From NCBI GenBank assembly GCA_023382265.1, contig JAMCPX010000008.1, positions 1 to 64,000 on the forward strand: a DNA stretch of 64,000 bases, given 5' to 3'. Source of the DNA: Deltaproteobacteria bacterium (GTDB lineage: Bacteria > JAMCPX01). The position numbers and the translations under genes are program-made. This document shows positions 8,690 to 17,251 of this stretch, piece after piece (position 1 is the stretch's first letter; each line of letters begins with the position of its first letter). Below the pieces are notes generated by a model. The model did not search any database. It was not told where the DNA came from and was given only the letters and a program-made list of their open reading frames with translations.

Positions 8690-9544
8690 ATGGCAAGCAA
8701 ACACAGGGCCCTCGGTAAAGGGCTGTCTGCATTAATACCGTCAAGGACGAAAGAACTTATAACAAAAGAGGGATATTTTTTATGTCCGGTATCAAAGATT
8801 AACGTAAATGAGCATCAACCAAGAAGGACATTTTATGACAACACCATAGAAGAGCTTGCACAATCCATAAAAGAGAACGGCATACTACAGCCTCTCGTTG
8901 TAAAGCCTCACGGTACAGATTATCAGCTTATCGCAGGCGAGCGAAGATTAAGGGCGGCCAAAAGGGCGGGATTAAAAGAGGTCCCGGTTATTGTAAAAGA
9001 TGTTGACGGCAAGGGGCAATTACTCTTTTCGCTAATCGAAAATCTACAAAGGGAGGACATAAACCCTATTGATGAGGCAGATGGTTTTAGAAGACTCGTA
9101 GATGATTTCGGTTTAAGTCAGGTGGATGTTGCGAAAAAGGTTGGTAAAGACAGGGCAACTATAGCGAATTCCATACGATTGCTGAGGTTACCCGGCGATG
9201 TTCAAACTGCATTAAAAAACGGGAGTATATCACCAGGGCATGCAAGGGCAATACTGTCCATTGAAAACATTGACGAACAAATAAAGTTATTCAAAAAGAT
9301 TATCGGTGAGAAACTAACAGTAAGGGCTGCAGAGAGCTATGCAAAACTGAAGAAGGTAAAACACAGCCATGATGAACAATCAAGCGAGGTTAAAATTCAG
9401 ATAGATGCAATTGAAGATGAATTAAGAAGGCTTTTTACTACAAAGATAAAACTTCATTTCTCAAATAAAAAAGGCAGGCTTGAAATTCATTACAACTCAC
9501 TTGACGATCTGGATAGAATACTGAATATTATACGAAACAAATAG
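8690..9544 (+). CDS. parB: Chromosome partitioning protein ParB (Spo0J)
   Basis: 284 residues. ParB is a CTP-dependent DNA clamp that loads at parS and spreads. The N-terminal ParB/Srx domain includes GERRLRAAKRAGLKEVPVIV (about residues 83-102) and ENLQREDINPIDEADGF. A central helix-turn-helix (LSQVDVAKKVGKDRATIANS) is the parS reader, and the C-terminal dimerisation domain runs to the end. The N-terminal RALGKGLSALIPS is the usual ParA-contacting segment. It starts one base after parA and is followed after 8 bases by the bactofilin gene. Confidence 0.96.
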   Translation: MASKHRALGKGLSALIPSRTKELITKEGYFLCPVSKINVNEHQPRRTFYDNTIEELAQSIKENGILQPLVVKPHGTDYQLIAGERRLRAAKRAGLKEVPVIVKDVDGKGQLLFSLIENLQREDINPIDEADGFRRLVDDFGLSQVDVAKKVGKDRATIANSIRLLRLPGDVQTALKNGSISPGHARAILSIENIDEQIKLFKKIIGEKLTVRAAESYAKLKKVKHSHDEQSSEVKIQIDAIEDELRRLFTTKIKLHFSNKKGRLEIHYNSLDDLDRILNIIRNK

Positions 9545-9552
9545 GAGGCAAT

Positions 9553-9927
9553 ATGTTTGATAAAAAAGAAACCAATATAAAGCAGGAAGAGATTCACACA
9601 ATAATAGGCAAGGAAAGTGCTTTTGAAGGTAAGCTGGTATTTGACGGCATTGTTAGAATAGATGGTAATTTTAAAGGAAACATAAATGCAAAAGGTAAGC
9701 TCATTGTAGGAGAAACAGCAATGATTGAAGCCGACATTGAGGCAGTTTCCATAATACTGAGCGGTGAAATCAAAGGTAATATAACGGCGTCCGATAAGAT
9801 AGAGGTAAGAAGCAAAGGAAGGTTCACGGGCAATATCTCAACTCCATCGCTTGTGATAGAAGAAGGTGCTTCGTTTAACGGCAGTTCTACAATGGGTAAA
9901 AACAATACGGCACCGCTTGCACAGTAA
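9553..9927 (+). CDS. Bactofilin (polymer-forming cytoskeletal protein)
   Basis: 124 residues with the right-handed beta-helix core of the bactofilin family (DUF583): repeated short strands such as FEGKLVFDGIVRIDGNFKGN, GKLIVGETAMIEADI and GRFTGNISTPSLVIEEGA. Bactofilins form nucleotide-independent filaments. In Myxococcus, BacM/N/O/P act with ParABS in chromosome positioning, which fits the place directly after parAB. AGGAGGC precedes the ATG by 4 bases. The tail is short and unstructured. No membrane-targeting N-terminal segment is obvious. Confidence 0.9.
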   Translation: MFDKKETNIKQEEIHTIIGKESAFEGKLVFDGIVRIDGNFKGNINAKGKLIVGETAMIEADIEAVSIILSGEIKGNITASDKIEVRSKGRFTGNISTPSLVIEEGASFNGSSTMGKNNTAPLAQ

Positions 9928-9941
9928 CAGCCATCCTATTG

Positions 9942-10784
9942 ATGAATCATAAGATCATTTTTGCCCCTGCAAAGGTAAATCTATTTCTTTACGTTCTGGG
10001 TAACATGCCGGACGGTTATCATGAAATTTTTACACTGATGCTAAAAGTTTCATTGTTTGATAAGCTCACGCTTTCCGTTTTAAAAGGCGATTCCGTTTCT
10101 ATTGAAACAAACATGCCCGGTCTACCCAAAGACAGCAGAAATACCGTCTATAAAGCTATAGAATGTTTTTTTCGTAACAAACCCATTGAAAAAAAACAGG
10201 TTAATATATATATAGAAAAAAACATCCCGGTTGAAGCAGGTATGGGCGGAGGCAGCAGTGATGCATCGGCAGTGCTTAAAACCTTAAATGAGATCATGCA
10301 TGCTTATTCTGAAAAAGAGCTTTTCGAGATTGCAAAACATATAGGTTCCGATGTTCCATTCTTTATGGTTGATGGGCCGGCTATTGCAACGGGTAAAGGC
10401 GGCCAAATCGATAAAGTTCAAATTAAGGATCTTATATACTTCATTGTTATCAAACCGGACTTTGGGATATCCACGCAATGGGCTTATTCACATATAAATT
10501 TATTGACAAACCATGATGTAAAGCATAAGTGTTATCATAATGTGTATACAAATAAAGAGATAGCAATGTGCCTTCATAACGACCTTGAAATTGTAGCTGA
10601 GGAATACAATCCACAGATTAAGCTGATAAAGGAAAGGATTTTATTTTATGGAGCAGACGGTGCAATGATGACAGGTAGCGGCTCAGCAGTATTTGGGCTT
10701 TTTTTTGAAAAAAAAGCTGCAGAGAATGCATACCTTAAAATTTCTAAAGAGTTTACAACTGTTTATAAATTAACAAGTATATAA
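9942..10784 (+). CDS. ispE: 4-diphosphocytidyl-2-C-methyl-D-erythritol kinase
   Basis: IspE phosphorylates CDP-methylerythritol with ATP in the MEP isoprenoid pathway, in the cytosol. The 280-residue protein has the GHMP-kinase features: the N-terminal APAKVNLFLYVLGNMPDGYH, the ATP loop PVEAGMGGGSSDASAVLKTLN (about 93-113) and the C-terminal MTGSGSAVFGLF. A TTG in frame at 9939 is possible but the ATG at 9942 gives the normal N-terminus. No strong ribosome site is visible. It lies 14 bases after the bactofilin stop and 18 bases before spoVG, the usual order in this group. Confidence 0.94.
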   Translation: MNHKIIFAPAKVNLFLYVLGNMPDGYHEIFTLMLKVSLFDKLTLSVLKGDSVSIETNMPGLPKDSRNTVYKAIECFFRNKPIEKKQVNIYIEKNIPVEAGMGGGSSDASAVLKTLNEIMHAYSEKELFEIAKHIGSDVPFFMVDGPAIATGKGGQIDKVQIKDLIYFIVIKPDFGISTQWAYSHINLLTNHDVKHKCYHNVYTNKEIAMCLHNDLEIVAEEYNPQIKLIKERILFYGADGAMMTGSGSAVFGLFFEKKAAENAYLKISKEFTTVYKLTSI

Positions 10785-10802
10785 CATAAGGAGGTAGTGG
10801 GT

Positions 10803-11090
10803 ATGGAAATTACAGAGGTAAAAGTATTCCCGGTGAATGAGGAAAGGTTAAAGGCTTTTGCTACAATAATTTTGGATAATTGCTTTGTAGTAAGGGACCT
10901 GCGTATAATCAATGGAAACAATGGATTATTTGTAGCAATGCCGAGCAAGAAGATGAAAGACGGCAGATATAAAGATACTGCACATCCACTTAACAATGAA
11001 ACAAGGCAAAAAATAGAGGATCTTGTAATAGGTGCGTACAAAAAAGAAGTTGATAAAGATAACAGTGTACCTGCAATAGAACAGGCATAA
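10803..11090 (+). CDS. spoVG: SpoVG family RNA/DNA-binding regulator
   Basis: 95 residues with the highly conserved SpoVG sequence: MEITEVKVFPV, FVVRDLRIINGNNGLFVAMP and SKKMKDGRYKDTAHPLN. SpoVG proteins bind nucleic acids and act as global regulators. Outside sporulating Firmicutes they are common in Deltaproteobacteria and spirochaetes. AAGGAGG at 10788-10794 is 8 bases from the ATG at 10803; the GTG at 10797 is too close to it, so ATG is preferred. It lies between ispE and the tRNA-Gln/prs pair. Confidence 0.95.
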   Translation: MEITEVKVFPVNEERLKAFATIILDNCFVVRDLRIINGNNGLFVAMPSKKMKDGRYKDTAHPLNNETRQKIEDLVIGAYKKEVDKDNSVPAIEQA

Positions 11091-11106
11091 ACTATACATT
11101 TTCCCT

Positions 11107-11178
11107 TGGGGTGTAGACAAGTGGTAAGTCAGCAGACTTTGGATCTGCCATTCGGAGGTTCGAATCCTCCCGCCCCAG
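11107..11178 (+). tRNA. tRNA-Gln (anticodon TTG)
   Basis: A full cloverleaf can be drawn. The acceptor arm TGGGGTG pairs with CGCCCCA (one G-T pair), the anticodon arm GCAGA/TCTGC carries the loop CTTTGGA with anticodon TTG, and the T arm GGAGG/CCTCC has the loop TTCGAAT. The discriminator base is G and the CCA end is not encoded. It is 16 bases upstream of prs, a frequent arrangement in this gene block. Confidence 0.95.
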
Positions 11179-11193
11179 ATAAAAACAATTGAT

Positions 11194-12135
11194 ATGGACA
11201 GAACATTAAAAATATTTAGCGGTAATTCCAATATTAAACTTGCGGAAAATATATGCAGCCACCTTTCCACGAAACCGGGGAAGGCGATGGTTACAACTTT
11301 CAGTGATGGAGAGAGCAGAGTCGACATCAATGAAAATGTAAGAGGGATGGATGTCTTTGTGGTTCAATCACTGTCAATGCCTGGTAATCATAACATTATG
11401 GAATTACTTATTATGATAGATGCCCTAAAAAGGGCATCAGCCCAAAGGATAACCGCTGTTATTCCATACTATGGATACGCGAGGCAGGATCGGAAAGTCA
11501 GCCCGAGAACGCCCATTTCTGCAAAGCTTGTAGCAGATCTTCTTACTACGGCCGGTACACAAAGGATATTGACAGTAGATCTGCACGCCGGTCAAATACA
11601 GGGATTTTTTAATATACCGGTTGATAACCTCTATGCTCTGCCCGTTTTACTTGAATATATTAAATCAAATATTAAAGATAATATAGTTGTTGTGTCGCCT
11701 GACGCGGGCGGCGTAGAAAGGGCAAGGGCATTTGCAAAGAGATTGGATGCAACTATAGCTATAATAGACAAAAGAAGGCCAAGCCCGAACGTATCAGAGG
11801 TAATGAACATTGTAGGTGATGTGAAAGGTAAGTCGGCACTAATCGTAGATGATATGGTAGATACGGCAGGTACGATAACACAGGCTGCAGAGGCACTGTT
11901 AAAACAGGGTGCTTCACAAGTTTATGGCTGTACAACGCATGCCGTACTATCTGGAAATGCGGTTGAAAGGATAGATAAGTCATTTATAACAGAGCTGATC
12001 GTGACGGATACCATAAAGCCCGCAGAGCGTACTTTACAATGCAAAAAAATTATCGTAATCGAGATAGCGCATCTGCTGGCAGAAGCTATACAACGTATAC
12101 ATGAGGAGACATCGGTAAGTTCTCTTTTTATTTAG
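11194..12135 (+). CDS. prs: Ribose-phosphate pyrophosphokinase
   Basis: 313 residues. Prs makes PRPP from ribose 5-phosphate and ATP for purine, pyrimidine, His and Trp synthesis. Diagnostic segments are the flexible loop YGYARQDRKVSPRTPISAKL (about 91-110), the metal-binding VDLHAGQIQGFFNIPVDNL (about 128-146), and the PRPP signature ALIVDDMVDTAGTITQAAEA (about 210-229). The length is that of class I enzymes. No strong ribosome site is seen; the ATG follows the tRNA closely, so the transcript may be processed at the tRNA. Confidence 0.96.
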   Translation: MDRTLKIFSGNSNIKLAENICSHLSTKPGKAMVTTFSDGESRVDINENVRGMDVFVVQSLSMPGNHNIMELLIMIDALKRASAQRITAVIPYYGYARQDRKVSPRTPISAKLVADLLTTAGTQRILTVDLHAGQIQGFFNIPVDNLYALPVLLEYIKSNIKDNIVVVSPDAGGVERARAFAKRLDATIAIIDKRRPSPNVSEVMNIVGDVKGKSALIVDDMVDTAGTITQAAEALLKQGASQVYGCTTHAVLSGNAVERIDKSFITELIVTDTIKPAERTLQCKKIIVIEIAHLLAEAIQRIHEETSVSSLFI

Positions 12136-12189
12136 AAGAAAAATATGTTTAAAACCTATTTATAATAAAGGTTCATGCGAGGAGAAAAA

Positions 12190-12903
12190 ATGGAAGAGTT
12201 TACAATTGAAGCAGAGTTAAGAACAGGGTTGGGCAAAAAACCTGTCAAGGCTATAAGGAAGCAAAATAATATCCCCGGCATTTTATACAGTGCCGGCAAA
12301 CAGACTATGCACATAACGGTACCTCTGGCGTCTGTAAAATCCATGCTAAAACTTGGAACAAATGAGCTTGTGAAAATCAATATCAAAACGGATTCGCAGG
12401 TTGTACAAAAAATTGCTCTTATTAAAGATGTCCAGAAGCATGTAGTAACTTATGAGCCTTTGCATATAGATTTTTACGAGATAGCAAAGGATAAGCCTAT
12501 AAAGATCAACGTACCTGTTATGGTTTCCGGCAGGTCAAAGGGTGTGGAACTCGGCGGTATATTACAGATACTCGCAAGAGCACTAACTGTGAAATGCCTT
12601 CCCACAGCAATACCAAAGCATATAGAGATTGATGTAACAGAGCTTGCAATAGGTCATACACTGCATGTCAGAAACCTTACACCGATAGAGGGTTTAGAGT
12701 TTATAGACAACGCCGATATGCCTGTTGTACACGTACTTGTTCCTGCTAAAGAAGAAGTGGTTGCCACCGTCACAGCAGAGGTTGCGCCAACCGCCGCAGA
12801 GCCGGAGGTGATAAAGAAAGGCAAAGAAGCCAAGGAAGGTGCAGAACCTGAAAAGACGGCTCCGGAAGAGCATAAGGCAAGGCAGGAAAAAGAAAAGAAG
12901 TAA
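12190..12903 (+). CDS. rplY: 50S ribosomal protein L25/TL5 (Ctc form)
   Basis: 237 residues, the long two-domain form of L25, which binds 5S rRNA. The N-terminal RNA-binding domain is residues 1 to about 90 (GLGKKPVKAIRKQNNIPGIL). The C-terminal beta domain runs to about 190 (KPIKINVPVMVSGRSKGVEL, HTLHVRNLTPIEG). A Lys/Glu/Ala-rich tail of about 45 residues follows. The frame is open to 12175, but GCGAGGAG just before 12190 supports the ATG there. It lies between prs and pth, the standard order. Confidence 0.94.
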   Translation: MEEFTIEAELRTGLGKKPVKAIRKQNNIPGILYSAGKQTMHITVPLASVKSMLKLGTNELVKINIKTDSQVVQKIALIKDVQKHVVTYEPLHIDFYEIAKDKPIKINVPVMVSGRSKGVELGGILQILARALTVKCLPTAIPKHIEIDVTELAIGHTLHVRNLTPIEGLEFIDNADMPVVHVLVPAKEEVVATVTAEVAPTAAEPEVIKKGKEAKEGAEPEKTAPEEHKARQEKEKK

Positions 12904-12912
12904 TAGGCACTT

Positions 12913-13515
12913 TTGTTTAAACATTTTAAAAAAATACATAAGCCGGCTTTTCTTGTAGCAGGGCTTGGTAACCCTGAAAAAAGGTATGAACATACAAGAC
13001 ATAATGTTGGTTTTTTATTCGTATCCTTTTTTGCGAAAAATTCCGGCATAAAGATCAAAAAAAAAGAATTCAATGCTTTTACGGGTTATGGTGAGGTTGA
13101 GGGAAACAGTTTGCTTATTATGAAACCTTTAACCTATATGAATCAGAGCGGCATATCTATCAAAGCTTCCATATCGGCATACAAAATAAAGTATGAGGAT
13201 GTTATAATAATTCACGATGATATGGATATCGATAAGGGAAGGGTAAAACTACAATACAAAAAAGGCAGTGCCGGGCATAAAGGGATCCAATCCATCGTAA
13301 ATAACATTGGACAGGACGGCTTTTATAGAATAAGAATAGGCATAGGTAAACCGGATAATAATGATGATCCTTCTGATTATGTGCTTGATGCCTTTTCAGA
13401 CCGGGAAATGGAAAAACTTGATGTGCTTTTTGAACAAATATCTCAAGGATTGATTATGTTCATTAAAGGAGATAGGCAAAAAGCAATAGAATTTATAAAT
13501 AACATAAGGGCTTAG
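12913..13515 (+). CDS. pth: Peptidyl-tRNA hydrolase
   Basis: 200 residues. Pth releases stalled peptidyl groups from tRNA. The family signature FLVAGLGNPEKRYEHTRHNVGF near the N-terminus contains the catalytic His (HNVG). PLTYMNQSG, IIIHDDMDIDKGRVKLQ and GSAGHKGIQSIVNNIG follow in order. A TTG at 12913 is the only start that keeps the complete domain plus a short basic lead; no clear ribosome site precedes it. It is 9 bases after rplY and one base before ychF. Confidence 0.93.
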   Translation: MFKHFKKIHKPAFLVAGLGNPEKRYEHTRHNVGFLFVSFFAKNSGIKIKKKEFNAFTGYGEVEGNSLLIMKPLTYMNQSGISIKASISAYKIKYEDVIIIHDDMDIDKGRVKLQYKKGSAGHKGIQSIVNNIGQDGFYRIRIGIGKPDNNDDPSDYVLDAFSDREMEKLDVLFEQISQGLIMFIKGDRQKAIEFINNIRA

Positions 13516-13516
13516 T

Positions 13517-14626
13517 ATGGGTTTTAGCTGCGGTCTAATAGGACTTCCGAATGTTGGGAAATCAACCATTTTTAATGCATTAACTTCAACAAGAGTTTCT
13601 GCGGAGAACTATCCTTTTACAACCATCGAACCTAATATAGGTATAGTCGATGTTCCGGACAAAAGGCTTGAGGTTCTCGCAAATATAGATCACTCGGAGA
13701 AAAAGGTTCCCACCACGCTAAAATTTATTGATATTGCAGGACTTGTAAAAGGTGCTTCAAAAGGTGAGGGGCTCGGTAACAAATTTTTAAGCCACATCCG
13801 TGAGGCTGATGCAATTGCGTATGTTGTCAGATGCTTTGTAAATAAGGATATCATTCATGTAGAAGGCAGTGTGGATCCTGTCCGGGATATTGATATCATA
13901 AATACGGAACTTCTCCTTGCTGATCTTGAAGCTGTAGAGAAAAGACTTGATAAAGCGTCCAAATCAGCCAAGAGCGGCGACAGAAAATTAAAAGAACAGG
14001 CAGATTTTTTTCAAAGGCTTTCCAGCCATCTTGCAGAAGGAAAAAAAGCCATAACGCTCAACATGGATCCTGAGGAAACAAAGATTCTGTCGGAAATAAC
14101 GCTGCTAACTGCAAAGCCCTCAATGTACATTGCAAATGTTGGAGAGGATGGACTTTCAGGCAATGGGAAAGAGGCTGATTATATAAAACTGGTTGAAGCA
14201 GAGGCAAAAAAAGAAGATGCTGGGATAATCGTTATATCAGGAAAACTCGAAACAGAGCTTGCAGAACTAACCTCTGCAGAGCGTATAGATTATTTAAAGG
14301 CGATTGGAATAGAGAGATCGGGGCTTGATGTTATGATAGAGAATGGATACAGACTATTAAACCTTTTAACCTTTTTCACATCAGGACCAAAAGAAGCCCG
14401 CGCTTGGACTATTGTAAATGGAACAAAAGCGCCACAGGCAGCGGGTAAAATACATTCGGACTTTGAAAGAGGCTTTATAAAAGCAGAGATTATTTCTTAT
14501 GATGATTATGTTAGAGCAGGCTCAGATGTAAAGGCAAGAGAACTTGGGCTTTTGAGAATAGAAGGCAAAGATTACATCATGCAGGAAGGTGATATATCTC
14601 ACTTCAGGTTTAACATTTCCAAATAA
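13517..14626 (+). CDS. ychF: Redox-regulated ATPase/GTPase YchF (OLA1 family)
   Basis: 369 residues, an Obg-related P-loop NTPase that prefers ATP and associates with the ribosome. G1 is GLPNVGKSTIFNALTS (residues 8-23) and G3 is DIAGLVKGASKGEGLGNKFL (about 72-91). A coiled-coil region lies in the middle, and the TGS domain at the C-terminus contains TSGPKEARAWTIVNGTKAPQ and ends in ISHFRFNISK, a conserved terminus. It closes the housekeeping block; a hairpin follows 33 bases after the stop. Confidence 0.96.
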   Translation: MGFSCGLIGLPNVGKSTIFNALTSTRVSAENYPFTTIEPNIGIVDVPDKRLEVLANIDHSEKKVPTTLKFIDIAGLVKGASKGEGLGNKFLSHIREADAIAYVVRCFVNKDIIHVEGSVDPVRDIDIINTELLLADLEAVEKRLDKASKSAKSGDRKLKEQADFFQRLSSHLAEGKKAITLNMDPEETKILSEITLLTAKPSMYIANVGEDGLSGNGKEADYIKLVEAEAKKEDAGIIVISGKLETELAELTSAERIDYLKAIGIERSGLDVMIENGYRLLNLLTFFTSGPKEARAWTIVNGTKAPQAAGKIHSDFERGFIKAEIISYDDYVRAGSDVKARELGLLRIEGKDYIMQEGDISHFRFNISK

Positions 14627-14659
14627 TAGTTCAGAGAATGTAGATTATAAAGCAGACAT

Positions 14660-14688
14660 GCAGGGGCGATTCCACGAATCACCTCTGC
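14660..14688. repeat. REP-like palindrome (GGGGCGATTC type) downstream of ychF
   Basis: GCAGGGGCGATTC (14660-14672) pairs with GAATCACCTCTGC (14676-14688), 12 of 13 positions including one G-T, with a 3-base loop. No T-run follows, so it is more like a dispersed palindromic repeat than an intrinsic terminator. GGGGCGATTC-type palindromes are, from memory, frequent in many environmental genomes. It may still help end the ychF transcript. Confidence 0.6.
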
Positions 14689-14760
14689 AATAAAATACGC
14701 ATTTTGCCCTATGTAAGTTTATGTGCATGCAGTATGCATTATTTTTTAAAGGAGGAGACT

Positions 14761-15633
14761 ATGCATAAAAAATTTGGGGTTTTTATCTTTATCACAATTT
14801 GTTTCGTGAGCACATACGTGATAGAGCTGATAATGATCCTGAAAGGCTTCAGCATGACTATAGAACACGGGTTTACCGTTTTACATTCGTTATCCGGCAT
14901 GTTCATGCTGGCGGTTATCACCTGGATTCCCGCGATATCCGCCTTTGCCACCGGAGAAGGACTCAGCAGTATGGATATCAGGATCGGCAGACTTTCCACG
15001 TACATTTACTCAATGTTTTTGATCCCGGCATGTTTCATCCTTATATACCTCGTAACGTGGTTTCTGGGCATCGGACACCCTGACTGGCAGCTTACACATT
15101 TCTGGCATCTGAGCATCAATATCAATCATGGTACCTTAAATATCCCTCCGCCCAAATTTATCCTGCCGGTACTTTTCCTGTTTACGATATTTATTTCTCC
15201 ATTCATCTTCAGCCTGTTTGCTTTTGGTGAGGAGCTCGGGTGGCGCGGATATCTCCTGCCAAAACTCATGCCCCTGGGAAAAAAGAAGGCTTACATCATC
15301 ATCGGGATCATCTGGGGACTATGGAATGCACCCATGATTTTTATGGGGCTTGATTATCCGGGACACCCGGTTCTTGGAATCCTGATGATGATTCTTTTAA
15401 CTACTTCACTGGGCATATATCTCAACGAGATGAGGCTCAAACATCGCAGTTCTGTACTTGCGTCATGGATTCATGGACTTATAAACAGTCAGGTGTACGG
15501 TGTATGGCTCCTGTTATTCCCTAAAGTCAATCCTCTAATCGGAGGGATTACAGGGATCGTGGGGATCGTTATCTTTTTCTTGCTCGGGATACTCGTGGTG
15601 AAACGGTTTTCAATATCGCATTTTCCGGGTTAA
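14761..15633 (+). CDS. CPBP-family (Abi/CAAX-type) intramembrane protein
   Basis: 290 residues with about eight predicted membrane helices. Motif 1 is GEELGWRGYLLPKL (EExxxR) and motif 3 is SWIHGLINSQ (HxxxN), both typical of CPBP intramembrane metalloproteases. Motif 2, normally WGLWHxP, is WGLWNAP, so one predicted metal-binding His is Asn. Function of bacterial CPBP proteins is mostly unknown; some handle prenylated or bacteriocin-related substrates. The frame is open to 14704, but AAAGGAGGAG before the ATG at 14761 fixes the start. It is convergent with the next gene, overlapping by 4 bases at the stops. Confidence 0.82.
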   Translation: MHKKFGVFIFITICFVSTYVIELIMILKGFSMTIEHGFTVLHSLSGMFMLAVITWIPAISAFATGEGLSSMDIRIGRLSTYIYSMFLIPACFILIYLVTWFLGIGHPDWQLTHFWHLSININHGTLNIPPPKFILPVLFLFTIFISPFIFSLFAFGEELGWRGYLLPKLMPLGKKKAYIIIGIIWGLWNAPMIFMGLDYPGHPVLGILMMILLTTSLGIYLNEMRLKHRSSVLASWIHGLINSQVYGVWLLLFPKVNPLIGGITGIVGIVIFFLLGILVVKRFSISHFPG

Positions 15634-16301
15634 TACCTTATAAAAATACCTGCTGATATATTGTTAAGTGTGTTTATATCCTGATAGTTTGATGTTGCTA
15701 ATTGTAAAGGGAAGGGATAGTAAGTAAATCTTGAGTATAAAATCAACTTCCATAACCTACAATCAATCTCTGCAAACAGAACGGGATAATTATTCGGCAT
15801 GGATGTAAAATAGTACATGGCTCCTGCCTCAATGCCAAGCTTATTAAGCAGTGTAAAATATAAAGAGTCATACAGTTTGAAAAAATCGTACGCATAATTA
15901 TCGCTATAATAATAAAACCTTGTATTAAACGAGATTAATCTTGATATATAAACTATACCCCCAATGCTCCCAATGCCTGCATTATAACTATTGTTAAGCC
16001 CTGAAGAGCCGTTTATTGAAAGCTGCAATATAAACGGATTTGATACAGGTATGTAAAATTGCAAACCAATTGAACCAACCCGATCTCCTAAACTATCTGA
16101 ATAATATGATAGATTACCAAGCAGGCTTAACCTTTCTAACGGATTCCAAAACATGCCTGCAAATACCGTGTTGAACGTATGTTTTTGAGAATCAATATTA
16201 AGATCGTATCCTGCTATACTATATATCCTCGCGTACGAAATCGAAGGGCTGAGGGACATAATAATACTGAGCAGCAGTAATTTACTTTTTTTGACAATCA
16301 T
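15630..16301 (-). CDS. Small outer-membrane beta-barrel-like protein, function unknown
   Basis: 223 residues, not assigned to a named family. A signal peptide (LLLLSIIMSLSPSISYA) is followed by alternating short amphipathic strands rich in Tyr, Ser and Asn (LSYYSDSLGDRVGSIGLQFY, RFYYYSDNYAYDFF). It ends in an aromatic residue (GIFIRY), as outer-membrane barrels do for BAM recognition. The size suits an 8-10 strand barrel. It starts 6 bases downstream of the lipid-kinase stop and probably shares that transcript. Barrel assignment is from pattern only. Confidence 0.6.
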   Translation of the reverse strand: MIVKKSKLLLLSIIMSLSPSISYARIYSIAGYDLNIDSQKHTFNTVFAGMFWNPLERLSLLGNLSYYSDSLGDRVGSIGLQFYIPVSNPFILQLSINGSSGLNNSYNAGIGSIGGIVYISRLISFNTRFYYYSDNYAYDFFKLYDSLYFTLLNKLGIEAGAMYYFTSMPNNYPVLFAEIDCRLWKLILYSRFTYYPFPLQLATSNYQDINTLNNISAGIFIRY

Positions 16302-16307
16302 AACCCA

Positions 16308-17240
16308 TTAAGGGACTATCACATTTATGCTCTTTGGCAGTATGTCAAATGTTGCAGGCAGCATACCGGGCTGTTCACCGTCAACATCAAGCAATACCCT
16401 GTCTTTGGATGTAAGTTCCACACGAATCGCATGTGTATAGCCAACCATAGGACCGTTTATGTGCGTGCCTTTATATATTTTTGAAGAGTTTCTTATAAAA
16501 TCTATGAACCCTGCCTTGCCGATTGTAACAATATCAAACATGCCGTCGTCCGGTACTGCCTTTGGAGCAATGTGCATGCCCCCGCCGAAAAACTGACAAT
16601 TAGCAATGGCAAGCATACTGATCTCGGTATTATAAGGTTTGTTGTTATCAAGCGTTATTGTGATATTTTTATTCTTGTAGGTGATAAGCGTCATGATAGT
16701 TCCCCATAAAAAGGAAATAAAACCGCCGAATACCTTTGTTGTTCTGTTTACCCTGTCCACCGTTTCACCCCCAATACCAGCGTCTGCTATATTGATGAAA
16801 TACCTTATTGTTTCATGTCCGTCGTGTGATACGAATTTAATTTTACCGGTATCCATGTCCATTGTTTTTGCATTTTTTATAACCTTCACTGCATCCCGAT
16901 ACGGTTTTGGTATACCCATTGTTTTTATAAAATCAGCCCCTGTTCCCATTGAGATTACTCCAAGGACTGCCTGCCGGTTTATCGGTTTATCATTTTCAAA
17001 AAATCCATTTAAAACTTCGTTCAGTGTTCCATCACCGCCAACGGCTATAATACGGTTAAAGCCCGATTTTATGGCCTTCTTTGTAATATCTGGTGCTGTG
17101 TACCGTCCTGTTGTAAATGCAAATTCTAAATCGCCTATGGCCACTGATAATGCCCGTTCTATATCAGGCCAGAGTTTTTCTGTTCTTCCATTTGCGGACC
17201 TGAGATTGACAACGGCAAATGTTTTTAAATGCTCATTCAT
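16308..17240 (-). CDS. Diacylglycerol/sphingosine kinase-like lipid kinase
   Basis: 310 residues of the DagK/YegS/LCB5 family, which phosphorylates a lipid hydroxyl. The nucleotide-binding signature GGDGTLNEVLNGFF lies at about 62-75, with the N-terminal AVVNLRSANGRTEKLWP and SMGTGADFIKTMGIP following. The C-terminal half has GGMHIAPKAVPDDGMFDIV and LLDVDGEQPG, both conserved. The frame is open 111 bases further upstream into the MFS gene, but the family N-terminus begins at the ATG at 17240, 11 bases after the MFS stop. The lipid substrate is not predictable. Confidence 0.87.
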   Translation of the reverse strand: MNEHLKTFAVVNLRSANGRTEKLWPDIERALSVAIGDLEFAFTTGRYTAPDITKKAIKSGFNRIIAVGGDGTLNEVLNGFFENDKPINRQAVLGVISMGTGADFIKTMGIPKPYRDAVKVIKNAKTMDMDTGKIKFVSHDGHETIRYFINIADAGIGGETVDRVNRTTKVFGGFISFLWGTIMTLITYKNKNITITLDNNKPYNTEISMLAIANCQFFGGGMHIAPKAVPDDGMFDIVTIGKAGFIDFIRNSSKIYKGTHINGPMVGYTHAIRVELTSKDRVLLDVDGEQPGMLPATFDILPKSINVIVP

Positions 17241-17251
17241 TGCAGGTATGC

